From contig CAWBOV010000006.1 of the NCBI GenBank assembly GCA_963790525.1, forward strand, positions 186,001-250,000: DNA of 64,000 nucleotides, in the 5' to 3' direction. Positions 49,274 through 58,193 of the stretch are shown piece after piece. Positions within the stretch are counted from its first letter, which is position 1. The number at the start of each line of letters is the position of its first letter. Both the position numbers and the translations under genes were made by a program. The DNA is from CAWBOV01 sp963790525 (GTDB lineage: Bacteria > Actinomycetota > Actinomycetes > Mycobacteriales > Jatrophihabitantaceae). Under the pieces are notes generated by a model. That model saw only the letters and a program-made list of their open reading frames with translations, had not been told where the DNA came from and did not search any database.

Positions 49274-50176
49274 ATGAAGGCAGCGTGTTTCCGGCGCTTC
49301 GGCGGCCCGGAGGTCCTCGAGATCGTGGACGTCGCCGACCCTCACCCGGGTCCCGGCCAGGTCCGGATCGCCGTGCGCGCGGCCGGCGTCAACCCGAGCG
49401 ACTGGAAGAAGCGCCGGGGTCTGATGGATCCCGAGCTGCCGCAGCTGCTCGGTCACGAGGCGGCGGGTGTGGTCGACGAGCTGGGCGAGGGCGTCGCCGG
49501 GGTGGCCGTCGGCGAGCGCGTCTTCGGTTTCTCCACCGAGGGGGCGGCGCAGGCCGAGCTGGCGGTGCTGTCGCACTACGCGCCCATCCCGGCGTCGCTG
49601 GGCTTCCCTGCTGCGGCCGCGCTCCCGGCGGCCATCGAGACGGCGACACGTGCGCTCGACCAGCTCGGGGTCGGCTCCGGCAGCGTGCTGCTCGTCAACG
49701 GCGCGTCCGGAAGTGTCGGAGGTGCGGCCGTCCAGCTCGCCGCCGCGCGCGGTGCCCGGGTGATCGGCGTCGCCGGTCCGGACAACCTCGACCGGGTGCG
49801 TTCGTGGGGCGCCGAGGCGGTCGGCTACGGCGACGGGCTCGTCGATCGGGTGCGCGAGCTCGCGCCCGCAGGCGTCGATCTGGCTCTCGACGTCGCGGGC
49901 AACGGCGTGTTGCCGGAACTCATCGGGCTGGCGGGAGCGCCCGAGCGCGTCGTGACCGTCGCCGACTTCGCCGGTGCGCGGGAACACGGCGTGCGGTTCA
50001 GCAGCGGCGACGCCGGCCGGGCGGTCCACGCGCTCGACGAGATCGGCGAGCTGATCGCGTCCGGGCGGTTCTCGCTGCCGGTTGGCCAGACCTTCCCGCT
50101 GGCCGAGATCGCGGAGGCGCACCGGGTCGGCGAGCGCGGTCACCTGCGCGGGAAGCTCGTCCTGCTGGTCGGCTGA
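49274..50176 (+). CDS. Zinc-independent MDR family quinone/enone reductase
   Basis: 300 residues. GroES-like N-terminal half (KAACFRRFGGPEVLEIVDVADPHPGPGQVRIAVRAAGVNPSDWKKRRG) and NADP-binding half with LVNGASGSVGGAAVQLAAARGARVIGV. The zinc ligands of alcohol dehydrogenases are absent, as in quinone oxidoreductases. ATG 49274, or GTG 49268 two codons earlier. It heads the + strand part of the putative catabolic cluster. Confidence 0.88.
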   Translation: MKAACFRRFGGPEVLEIVDVADPHPGPGQVRIAVRAAGVNPSDWKKRRGLMDPELPQLLGHEAAGVVDELGEGVAGVAVGERVFGFSTEGAAQAELAVLSHYAPIPASLGFPAAAALPAAIETATRALDQLGVGSGSVLLVNGASGSVGGAAVQLAAARGARVIGVAGPDNLDRVRSWGAEAVGYGDGLVDRVRELAPAGVDLALDVAGNGVLPELIGLAGAPERVVTVADFAGAREHGVRFSSGDAGRAVHALDEIGELIASGRFSLPVGQTFPLAEIAEAHRVGERGHLRGKLVLLVG

Positions 50177-50233
50177 CGAGGTCGCCGGTCGTACCGGGAC
50201 CGCTGACACCCTTGCTTCATATGCATCGGCCGG

Positions 50234-50253
50234 TGTACAACGGGCGGTGTACA
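50234..50253. promoter_or_regulatory. Candidate operator: paired TGTACA boxes
   Basis: TGTACA at 50234-50239 and 50248-50253, each itself palindromic, within two direct copies of CGGTGTACA. They lie ~55 bp upstream of the SDR start and before the isomerase, P450 and TetR genes, so they may be the binding site of the TetR protein encoded at 53280. Confidence 0.55.
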
Positions 50254-50307
50254 TGGCGCGTTGCACAGCACGCACTGCCGCGCTCCCCACCGCAGATGGA
50301 GATTCCG

Positions 50308-51105
50308 GTGCAGCCACGGTTCGAGGACAAGGTCGCAATCGTCACGGGAGGCGCCAGCGGGCTGGGCCGCGGCATGGCCCGCAGGCTGGTCGCCGAGGGT
50401 GCACAGTGCGTCGTCGCCGACCTGCAGGAGGAGGCCGGTCGCGCGGTGGTCGCCGAACTCGGTGATGCCGCCCGCTTCCTCCGCGTGGACGTCAGCGACG
50501 AGGCCGACGTGTCCGGCATGGTCGACTTCGCGGTGGCGGAGTTCGGTCGCCTCGACTGCCTGTTCAACAACGCCGGGGTCCTCGGAGTGACCGGCTCGAT
50601 CGTGGACACCGATCGCGCCGCATGGGACCGGTCCATCGCCGTCCTGCTCACCAGCGTCTTCCTGGGCATCAAGCACGGCGCCCGCGTCATGCGCCCGCAG
50701 GGCTCGGGAGCCATCGTCAACACGGCCAGCACCGCCGGGGTGCGCGGCGGGCTCGGCCCCCACGCCTACACCGCCGCGAAGCACGCCGTCGTCGGGCTCA
50801 CCGAGTCGGCCGCAGTCGAGCTGATGCCGTCGGGCATCCGGGTCAACGCCATCGCGCCCGGGGCGACGGTGAGCGGGATGACCGCGTCGGTGATCACCGG
50901 CGACCCGTCCGGGCTCGCGGAGGTGGAGGAGCGGCTGGCCAAGCGGTTCGGCCGTGCCGCGCAACCGGAGGACGTCGCGGCAGCCGCGACCTTCCTGGCC
51001 AGCGACGAGGCCTGGTACGTCAACGGCACCTGCCTGGTCATCGACGCCGCGTCCGAGGTCCCCGGCTCCAAAGCGCTCCGCTACTTCAGCCCGGCCGAGA
51101 GCTGA
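50308..51105 (+). CDS. Short-chain dehydrogenase/reductase
   Basis: 265 residues. TGGASGLGRGMARRL (cofactor), NNAGV, the catalytic serine in NTASTAG and Y-x3-K in HAYTAAKHAVVG are all present. GTG 50308 is preferred because GGAGA lies just upstream and the protein then begins QPRFEDKVAIVTGG, the usual SDR start; ATG 50296 is an alternative. It is first in SDR-isomerase-P450-tetR. Substrate unknown, probably a secondary alcohol or ketone. Confidence 0.88.
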   Translation: MQPRFEDKVAIVTGGASGLGRGMARRLVAEGAQCVVADLQEEAGRAVVAELGDAARFLRVDVSDEADVSGMVDFAVAEFGRLDCLFNNAGVLGVTGSIVDTDRAAWDRSIAVLLTSVFLGIKHGARVMRPQGSGAIVNTASTAGVRGGLGPHAYTAAKHAVVGLTESAAVELMPSGIRVNAIAPGATVSGMTASVITGDPSGLAEVEERLAKRFGRAAQPEDVAAAATFLASDEAWYVNGTCLVIDAASEVPGSKALRYFSPAES

Positions 51106-51167
51106 GCGGCTCCCACGCACGCGGGACGGTGCACCGCGAACGTCCCATTCCACGAAGGAGATCCGCA

Positions 51168-51992
51168 TTGGACGCCGCCGACCGCCCCCTGATCGCTGCT
51201 CATGGCAGCCTGCGCCACGCCGACTTCCGCACGCGGGTCACCGCCGCTGCCACGGCCGGTTTCGACGCGATCGGCCTCAACGTCCGCGAGTACGAGAAAC
51301 TGCAGGCGGAAGGCTGGTCCGACGCCGACCTCCGGGCGGTGCTCGCCGACAGCGGCATCGTGCTGAGCGAGATCGAGACGGTCCTCGGCTGGGACGTTCC
51401 GCCGGAGGAGCGCGACGCCGACGGGTTCCGGCGCGAGTCGCTCTCCTTCGCCCTGGCCGACGCGGTCGGCGCACGTCACATCGTCGCGGTCGGCGCCCTG
51501 GCCGGCCCCCTGCGCCCGACCGCGACCGAGGGCTTCGCCGCGCTCTGCGACCGCGCGGCCGAGCACGGGTTGCTGGTGGCACTCGAACCGCAGGCCTGCT
51601 CCTCCATCGTCGAACTGGCCGACGCCGTGGCCATCGTGTCCGATGCGGCGCGCGCCAACGGTGGCCTCAACCTCGACGTCTGGCACGGGACACGAGGCGG
51701 CTGGCGGTGGGATGACCTGCGGGTACTCCCACCCGAGCAGGTCGTCGTCATCCAGGTCGACGACGGGCCGGCCGAGCGGGTGTGCGAGGACTACCTCCAG
51801 GAGTGCACGCGCTACCGGCGCGCACCGGGTGCCGGCGACTTCGACATCGCCGGATTCGTCGATGCCCTGGTCGGCACCGGTACGTCGGCACCGATCTCGG
51901 TGGAGGTCCTGTCCGACGAACTCGACCAGTTACCCCCCGATGAGGTGGCCGACCTCCTGGCGTCCTCGACCCGGCGCGTGCTGGCCGGCTGA
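51168..51992 (+). CDS. Sugar phosphate isomerase/epimerase-like TIM-barrel protein
   Basis: 274 residues of the AP-endonuclease-family-2 TIM barrel. GFDAIGLNVREYEKL, the metal-binding ALEPQACSSI, GLNLDVWHGTRGG and VEVLSDEL give the His/Glu/Asp positions typical of xylose-isomerase-like enzymes. TTG 51168 is the start, with GAAGGAGA 6 nt upstream. It sits 62 bp after the SDR and 14 bp before the P450, clearly in one operon. Members of this group isomerise or open rings of many substrates. Confidence 0.82.
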   Translation: MDAADRPLIAAHGSLRHADFRTRVTAAATAGFDAIGLNVREYEKLQAEGWSDADLRAVLADSGIVLSEIETVLGWDVPPEERDADGFRRESLSFALADAVGARHIVAVGALAGPLRPTATEGFAALCDRAAEHGLLVALEPQACSSIVELADAVAIVSDAARANGGLNLDVWHGTRGGWRWDDLRVLPPEQVVVIQVDDGPAERVCEDYLQECTRYRRAPGAGDFDIAGFVDALVGTGTSAPISVEVLSDELDQLPPDEVADLLASSTRRVLAG

Positions 51993-52006
51993 AAGGAGGA
52001 CCCACC

Positions 52007-53269
52007 ATGTCCACGACACGACCACCCGAGCTCGACCCGTTCAGCGAGGACTTCCAGCAGTTCCCCTTCGCCGCGCTGGCGGACCTGCGCGAACGTGCGC
52101 CCGTTCATCCGATGGCCGAGCCCGGCTGGTACATCGTCACGACGATGGACCTCGCGCGCGAGGTGCTGTCGGACCCGGCCCGCTTCTCCAACAAGGTGTC
52201 GCGCCGCACCCCGCCACCGCCCGAGGTCGCCGAGACGGTCGCCGCCATCCGCGCGCAGGGTTACCCGTACGTCCCGACGCTGCTGGTGAACGACCCTCCG
52301 TCGCACACCCGGTACCGGCGCATGGTGCAGCGCACGTTCACGCCGCGTGCGTTGGCCTGGATGGAACCGCTGGTCGCCGACGTGGCCGAACAGCTTGCCG
52401 CGGCGCTGCCCGACCGGCAGACGATCGGGATCGTCGAGACGTTCACGCGGCCCCTTCCGGTGTGGGCGATCTCGCGCGTGCTCGGCCTGCCCGACGAGCG
52501 CCGCGAGGACGTTCGCCGCTGGACCGACGCGGCCACCGCGACGATCGGCGCGCAGCTCGCCCCTGAGCGGTGGCCCGACGTCGAAACCGATCTGCTCGAC
52601 TTCCAGCACAGCATCGCCGCGGAGCTGGAACAACGGCGCGAGCATCCCACCGACGATCTGCTCAGCGCGCTGGTGCAGGCCGCCGGCGAGACCGCGGACG
52701 GTGAGGAACCCATCGGCATCCCCGAGCTGGTGAGCCTGACCCGCGAGCTGATGGTCGCCGGCAACGAGAGCACGCTACGGCTGCTCGCCGACATCGTCTG
52801 GCAGCTCGACGCCGCGCCCGGGGAGTGGCAGCAGGTGCGTGAGGACCCCGCGCGAGCGGAACGGATCGTCGAGGAAGCCGTGCGGATGGCGAGTCCGTCG
52901 GCGGCTGTGTTCCGCCGGGTCGTCGACGACACGCAGCTGGGCGGGGTGGCGCTCCCGGCCGGCTCGACGCTCGTCGTATCGCTGCTGTCGGCGAACCGCG
53001 ACTCGACCGTGTTCCCCTACAGCGACCGCTTCGATCCGGAGCGGCCGATGACCCAGCGGCACATCGCATTCGGGCAGGGCATCCACGCGTGCATCGGCAA
53101 TGTGCTGGCGCGTATGGAGGCGCGCCATGCGGTGCTCGCTCTCGCCCGGCACGTGGACGGCATCGACGTGGTTGCCGGCGAGCAGCCGCTGCGGTACCTG
53201 CCCAGCCTCATCGTCCGCGGACTCGTCGAGGTGCCGGTTCGCGTGCGCCGCCGCGATCCGGTCTCCTAG
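52007..53269 (+). CDS. Cytochrome P450
   Basis: 420 residues. The heme loop FGQGIHACIG has the cysteine thiolate near residue 362; the I-helix motif is AGNEST (~252); the E-x2-R pair lies in VEEAVRMAS. Bacterial class I type, soluble. A strong GAAAGGAGG ribosome site precedes ATG 52007. No ferredoxin gene is adjacent. Its place between the isomerase and tetR suggests hydroxylation of the cluster's substrate. Confidence 0.94.
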   Translation: MSTTRPPELDPFSEDFQQFPFAALADLRERAPVHPMAEPGWYIVTTMDLAREVLSDPARFSNKVSRRTPPPPEVAETVAAIRAQGYPYVPTLLVNDPPSHTRYRRMVQRTFTPRALAWMEPLVADVAEQLAAALPDRQTIGIVETFTRPLPVWAISRVLGLPDERREDVRRWTDAATATIGAQLAPERWPDVETDLLDFQHSIAAELEQRREHPTDDLLSALVQAAGETADGEEPIGIPELVSLTRELMVAGNESTLRLLADIVWQLDAAPGEWQQVREDPARAERIVEEAVRMASPSAAVFRRVVDDTQLGGVALPAGSTLVVSLLSANRDSTVFPYSDRFDPERPMTQRHIAFGQGIHACIGNVLARMEARHAVLALARHVDGIDVVAGEQPLRYLPSLIVRGLVEVPVRVRRRDPVS

Positions 53270-53279
53270 GGGGAGGGAC

Positions 53280-54096
53280 ATGCCTGCCAGAGTCGACGCC
53301 GACGGGCGCCGCCACCGCCTGGTGCTCGCTGCGGCCGAGATCATCGCCGAACAGGGGATAGGCGCGCTCACCAACGCGCGCATCGCCGAGCGTATGTCGG
53401 CGAGCACCACGGTCGTGACGCACTACTTCCAGAGCAAGAGGGAGCTGGTGCTCCACACGTACCAGACGATGGCCTCGCGTGCCCGGGCGCGCGTCGAGCA
53501 GGCGATCGCCGACCACCCCGACCCGCTGACCGGCTGCCTGTACGCGCTCCTGCCCCTGGACGCGCAGACCCGGGTGGAGTGGCGGGTCTGGCTCGCCTAC
53601 CAGGGCATGTCGGTCGGCGACCGGGAGCTGACCGACATCTGGGCCGCGCGGGCCGCGTCGGCGATCGAGCGCGTGGCGCGGCTCATCACCGCCGACATCA
53701 CCTCGCGACACCATTCCGCCGACGGTCGACGCCGCCGCCGAGGCGGGACGCCTGTTCGCGTTCGTCCAGGGCATCTCGTTCCAGTCGATCGTGGACCCGG
53801 TGCAATGGTCCCCGGACCGGTTGTGCCAGACCGTCGACGTCGAGGTCGCGCGGTTGCGCAGCACCGGCGATCCCGCGAGTCGGGGCACGCTGCTCGCGCT
53901 CCCCGAGCACGACACCCGGGTTCCCCAGCCGCGGCGGTCCAGCGGCGCGATCGGCGGGCGCCCGGCCTCGATGACCGCGGACAAGCTCGCCCGGGCCCGG
54001 GCGATGCTCGCCGCGGGCAAGTCGAAGAGCGCCACCGCCCGCGCGATCGGCGTGTCCCGTCCGACCCTGTACGCGCATCTGGCCAGCGGAACCTGA
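53280..54096 (+). CDS. TetR family regulator with an extra C-terminal resolvase-type HTH, one frameshift
   Basis: The N-terminal HTH (AAAEIIAEQGIGALTNARIAERMSASTTVVTHYFQSKRELV) is TetR-like, with a ligand domain to about residue 225. The last ~45 residues, GRPASMTADKLARARAMLAAGKSKSATARAIGVSRPTLYAHL, match the Hin/resolvase C-terminal DNA-binding domain. An extra base near 53711 joins two frames; corrected length 271 residues. It starts 10 bp after the P450 stop, so the cluster probably carries its own regulator. The second DNA-binding domain is unusual for TetR proteins. Confidence 0.8.
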
Positions 54097-54211
54097 CACG
54101 CCGCACACGCCGCGTCGGGGCGTGTCGGGCCGTCGGGAGGTGCGCGGGGCATCGAGCGGTTAGGCTCCGCTCCTGGCACCACCCCTTCCCCCAGGACGAG
54201 GTCCCCCCCTG

Positions 54212-55462
54212 ATGCACATTCCCCGTCCTGTCCTGCGCTCCGGACTTCTGACTCATCGCGCGGCAGTGGGTGGGATCATCGCGACGGCGATGTTCGCCGG
54301 CGCGCTGCTCGTCGGGCTGTCCCCGGTGCTCGCCGCGCCCATCCCGCCCGTCACCGTTCCCGGGCCGGCGTGCACGACGAACGCGGCTGCACTCACCCCC
54401 GTCGTCTGCCTACCGGCCGGCTCCGGTGAGGACAGTTCCGCTCCGCTGGGCACCGGCGACACGATCACCTTCGCAGCCCAGATCGTGAACAACGGTCCGG
54501 ACGTCGCCGACTCCACCGTCGTCCTCACGCTGCCGCCCGGGCTGCGGGCAGCTGACCCGCCCCAGCGCGAGGAGCAGTGGTGGCTCGACGACGGGTCGGG
54601 GACCGCGACGTCGCTGTTCTGCTCGAACACCAACGGCGGGATCACGATCACCTGCCCGATCGGCGATCTGCCGCGCGGTGCCGACATCCTCCTCCTGATC
54701 GACCTGACGGCCCAGAGCGATGCGGTCGTGGGCACCTCTGCCACGTTCACCGTCGCCCTCGGCCCGGACACCGGTCAGCCGGCCTTCCCGCCCACCCAGG
54801 TGCAGGGCACGGTCGACTTCACCGGTGTGGCACACCTGCATACGACGGTCACCCCGGCGACGGCGACGATGACAGTGGGCAAGGGCAGCTCCGTGACCGT
54901 GACCGTCCACAACGCGGGACCGCAGGCGGCGCCCAATGCGGCCGTGGTCGGATTCGCCGAACCCGAGGACGGGGACAGGCAGCACTTCGTGATCACCAAC
55001 TCCGCCCCGCTCGAGGGCGGTCGCGCCGCGACCCTGGCGGTGACGATCCACGCGTCGCCCGCGGACGATTCGAACTTCGGCTTCTGGCCGGTGGGGACGA
55101 TCGCTCCCGGGGCCGACGCCGCGGTGGTCGTCACCGTGCGCGCGGTGTCCGCCGGCCACGACACGCTCGTCGTCACCGCCGGCTCGGACAACGGTGATCC
55201 GCCGTGTGCGACGGACGGAGCCGGGTGCGAGAGCGATGCCAGTGCCGAACTGACCGCGACCGCTCCCGTCGTCACCGCCACCCATTCGGCGACCCCGACC
55301 CCGACGCCGAAGCCGACCCCGACGCACACCACGCTCCCGCAGACCCTTGCGAACACGGGATTCCACGGGCGGCCGTGGGTCCTGCTCGCGGTCGCCGAGG
55401 TCCTCGCCGGCGCGGCGTTGATGGTGGCCGGTCGCCGGCGCCGTCCCTGCGGCTACCGCTGA
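54212..55462 (+). CDS. Surface protein with DUF11-type repeats and LAxTG anchor
   Basis: 416 residues. A long signal peptide (1-~42) is followed by two DUF11/CARDB-like beta-sandwich modules (ITFAAQIVNNGPDVADSTVVLTLPPGL; VTVTVHNAGPQAAPN). A Pro-Thr repeat stretch follows, then LANTG (~residue 379), a membrane helix and RRRR. LAxTG is the class E sortase signal, as in the protein at 16590. ATG 54212 has a ~45-nt leader after TAGGCT at 54163. Confidence 0.85.
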   Translation: MHIPRPVLRSGLLTHRAAVGGIIATAMFAGALLVGLSPVLAAPIPPVTVPGPACTTNAAALTPVVCLPAGSGEDSSAPLGTGDTITFAAQIVNNGPDVADSTVVLTLPPGLRAADPPQREEQWWLDDGSGTATSLFCSNTNGGITITCPIGDLPRGADILLLIDLTAQSDAVVGTSATFTVALGPDTGQPAFPPTQVQGTVDFTGVAHLHTTVTPATATMTVGKGSSVTVTVHNAGPQAAPNAAVVGFAEPEDGDRQHFVITNSAPLEGGRAATLAVTIHASPADDSNFGFWPVGTIAPGADAAVVVTVRAVSAGHDTLVVTAGSDNGDPPCATDGAGCESDASAELTATAPVVTATHSATPTPTPKPTPTHTTLPQTLANTGFHGRPWVLLAVAEVLAGAALMVAGRRRRPCGYR

Positions 55463-55606
55463 CGTTCCCGCGCCGGGGGACCGGTTCGGGTTGCGTGGAC
55501 GGGTCAGGGCCGCCGGGATAACCTCGGGCTGCCTGGACCGTCCCGGGCGCCCGGACGCCTCCGGGCTGCCGGGGCGGCGGAACGACGCTCCCTGCAGGAG
55601 GACGGC

Positions 55607-55960
55607 ATGCACGTCACCGGCATCACGACCAACCTCCCCGTCGCCGACATCGATGCCGCGAAGGGCTTCTACACCGACTACCTGGAGCTGAGCGCCGAGG
55701 AGCTCAACCTGGGATGGGTGGCCCGCTACACCTCGCCCGAGACCGGCGCGCATGTCCAACTGGTCACCCGCGACGCGTCGGCTCCCGAGGACTCGGTCAT
55801 CTCGGTGCACACCGATGACCTGGACGGTGCCTACGCCGAAGCCCAGCGCCGGGGATACGAGATCGTGCATCCGCTCACCACGGAGCCGTGGGGTGTGCGC
55901 CGGTTCTTCGTCCGGGCACCGGACGGCGCCGTCGTCAACGTCGTGAGCCACCGCGACTGA
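55607..55960 (+). CDS. VOC (glyoxalase/bleomycin resistance) family protein
   Basis: 117 residues with two beta-alpha-beta-beta-beta modules: ITTNLPVADIDAAKGFYTDYLEL and ISVHTDDLDGAYAEAQRRGYEIVHP...GVRRFFVRAPDGAVVNVV. Metal ligand positions are only partly matched, so catalysis is uncertain. GCAGGAGG precedes ATG 55607 at good spacing. Function not predictable. Confidence 0.88.
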   Translation: MHVTGITTNLPVADIDAAKGFYTDYLELSAEELNLGWVARYTSPETGAHVQLVTRDASAPEDSVISVHTDDLDGAYAEAQRRGYEIVHPLTTEPWGVRRFFVRAPDGAVVNVVSHRD

Positions 55961-55973
55961 GCGCGGGGGCGTC

Positions 55974-56552
55974 ATGCCTGTGCAGGGTTGCCCGGGCGGC
56001 GGAGGTGACGGCACCACATTCGGCGCCACCACGCGAGGTTTCGACGCGCAGGCACTCTTCGCCGCGGTCGACCGGCGGCGGAGGCAGGACGCGCTCAGCT
56101 GGGCGGGCGTCGCCCGGCAGGTCTGGGCGGAGTCCGCAGATCTCAACGCCCACCTCGGCGATCATCCGATCAGCGCATCCACGGTCCTCAACCTGCGCCG
56201 GCGGGGAGACACGTCCTGCCAGCACGCGCTCTTGATGCTGCGCTGGCTGGAGCGGGCGCCGGAGGACTTCATCGCGGCACCCGCACCGGGGACGGCAGGG
56301 GTCCCCCTCCCGGCGGCTGATCCGTCGCAGCGGCTGCGCTGGAACCTGTCGGAGCTCCACGAGGCCCTCGACGCCGCCCGGCTGGCCCGCGGCGCCGGCT
56401 GGCCGGCCGTAGCGGCGCGGCTGAGGTGCACACCGAACCAGCTCACCGGGCTGCGCACAGCGAGGTTCGGGCCGTCGATGCGGCTGGCCATGCGGATCTG
56501 CCAGGGGCTGAGACGTCCCGCGGCGGACTTCGTCCACGCGGTGCGCTGGTGA
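55974..56552 (+). CDS. Helix-turn-helix protein with duplicated halves
   Basis: 192 residues. Two similar halves can be seen: LFAAVDRRRRQDALSWAGVARQVW...CQHALLMLRWLERAPEDFI and LHEALDAARLARGAGWPAVAARLRC...SMRLAMRICQGLRRPAADFV. Each resembles a lambda-repressor-like DNA-binding unit ending in a conserved (A/P)xDF(I/V). A DNA-binding role is inferred; the target is unknown. It begins 13 bp after the VOC gene. Confidence 0.7.
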   Translation: MPVQGCPGGGGDGTTFGATTRGFDAQALFAAVDRRRRQDALSWAGVARQVWAESADLNAHLGDHPISASTVLNLRRRGDTSCQHALLMLRWLERAPEDFIAAPAPGTAGVPLPAADPSQRLRWNLSELHEALDAARLARGAGWPAVAARLRCTPNQLTGLRTARFGPSMRLAMRICQGLRRPAADFVHAVRW

Positions 56553-56590
56553 TTCGAGCCACGGCCCGGGCCGTGATCTAGCCTCGGGCG

Positions 56591-57492
56591 ATGGGCCTCG
56601 ACGCGCTGCTCGACCGCTTCGCCGCGGTCGCCGATGATCGCCACCTCGGCATCCAGGGAGTGCAGGTCGTCCTCGACGACGGTCGTAGCGCCGAGCACCG
56701 GTGGGGCGCGGACATCCGCCGGGACGTCTTCTCGGTGTCCAAGACCGTCACGTCGCTCGCGATCGGGATCGCCGCAGGGGAGGGGCGCCTGGGCCTGGAC
56801 GATCCCGTCCTGGGACATCTGCCCGAACTGGCCGGGACGGCGGCCCCCGGCAGTGACGCGATCACCGTGCGTCATCTGCTGAGCATGACCGCGGGCAACA
56901 GCTACCGGTGGCTCGACCCGGATGCCGACCACCCCGGTGATGCCGCGCGTGACTTCTTCGCCACCCCGCTGGTTGCACGCCGGGCACCGCCTACGACTAC
57001 GCCGGCGGCAACACCTACGTCCTGGGCCGTGTGATCCACGCCGTGTCCGGGTCGGACCTGCGCGACTTCCTGCTGCCCCGGCTGTTCGACCCGCTCGGCA
57101 TCCGGAATCCGCAGTGGCTGCGGTGCCCGCTCGGCTTCCCGCTCGGCGCGGTCGGCCTGCAGCTGCGCACCTCGGAGATCACCGAGGTGGCCCAGCTGCT
57201 CCTGCACGGCGGCGTCCACCGCGAGCGACGCCTCGTCCCGGCCGACTACATCGCGCGGATGGTCGCCGAGACGACGCCGACGGGGCGCCCGCAGCCGGAC
57301 AACGGGACCTATGGGCTGCACGTGTGGCTGTGCAGCCGCGACCACGCCTGGCGGATGGACGGGATCTACGGCCAGTTCGGGATCATGCTGCCCGATCAGG
57401 GCGCCACGGTGAGCGTCACGGCGCACTACCTCGGCCCGACGACGGACATCCTCGACTGCGTCTGGGAACACATCGTGCCGTCCCTGGGCTGA
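56591..57492 (+). CDS. Beta-lactamase-family serine hydrolase, two frameshifts
   Basis: S-x-x-K appears as SVSK in DVFSVSKTVTSLAIGIA (~residue 51), followed by LGLDDPVLGHLPEL and ITVRHLLSMTAG, the class C beta-lactamase/esterase pattern. Around 56975 and 56979 two extra bases shift the frame before YDYAGGNTYVLGRV. Corrected length is 299 residues. ATG 56591 follows TAGCCT by 6 nt (leaderless). No signal peptide, so probably cytoplasmic; substrate unknown. Confidence 0.82.
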
Positions 57493-57538
57493 GCGCCGGG
57501 TGTGGTGCGGCCACTGCCTCGGCGGGCATGCTGGCGCG

Positions 57539-58189
57539 GTGGAGGAGTCGCTGCTGTCCGGACAGATCGCGTACTACCGCCGGCGGGCCGCGGAGTACGA
57601 CCGCACCGCCTACGGCGACCTCCGTGCGGCACGCGAGCGCATCGATCGGCTGGTGGCCGCGATCGCCCCCGAGGGCGACGTCCTGGAGATCGCGTGCGGT
57701 ACGGGCATGTGGACGGGTGCACTCGCGCGCCGCGCACGCAGCCTCACCGCGCTGGACGCCGCTCCCGAGGCGATCGCGGTGGCCCGTGACCGCGTGGCCG
57801 ATGCCGGCGTGACCTTCGTCGCCGCCGACATCTTCGGGTGGGCGCCCGGGACACGGTTCGACGTCATCTTCTTCTCGGCGTGGCTGTCACACGTACCGGC
57901 GGCCCGGTTCGGCCCGTTCTGGGCACAGCTCGCGACCCTGCTTGCCGAGGGCGGACGCGTGGTGTTCGTCGACGAGCACGTGGACGAGATCGGGAAGGAG
58001 CGCTATGTCCCGGGCTCCGACGAGGTCATCACGCGCACGCTGAGCGACGGCTCGCGGTTCTCGATCGTCAAGAACTTCCTCGATCCCGACCGCGTCGCCG
58101 AGCGGCTGGCCGCCCTCGGCTGGACGTGCCGGATCGCTCGCGACGGCCCCGACTGGGTCGTCGGCGAGGCCACGCCGGCCGGCACGTGA
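57539..58189 (+). CDS. SAM-dependent methyltransferase
   Basis: 216 residues. The SAM motif is VLEIACGTGMWTGAL (~51-65), with LDAAPEAI as motif II and FDVIFFSAWLSHVP after it. The N-terminal IAYYRRRAAEYDRTAY is common in small-molecule methyltransferases. GTG 57539 is preferred, with CATGCT 6 nt upstream. Substrate unknown. Confidence 0.85.
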   Translation: MEESLLSGQIAYYRRRAAEYDRTAYGDLRAARERIDRLVAAIAPEGDVLEIACGTGMWTGALARRARSLTALDAAPEAIAVARDRVADAGVTFVAADIFGWAPGTRFDVIFFSAWLSHVPAARFGPFWAQLATLLAEGGRVVFVDEHVDEIGKERYVPGSDEVITRTLSDGSRFSIVKNFLDPDRVAERLAALGWTCRIARDGPDWVVGEATPAGT

Positions 58190-58193
58190 TCTG

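Noticed and set aside
48904..50338. Long minus-strand frame overlapping the MDR gene and tetR
   Set aside because: Arginine/proline-rich shadow translation without any domain; only the 88-residue piece at 48904-49170 has its own plausible start.
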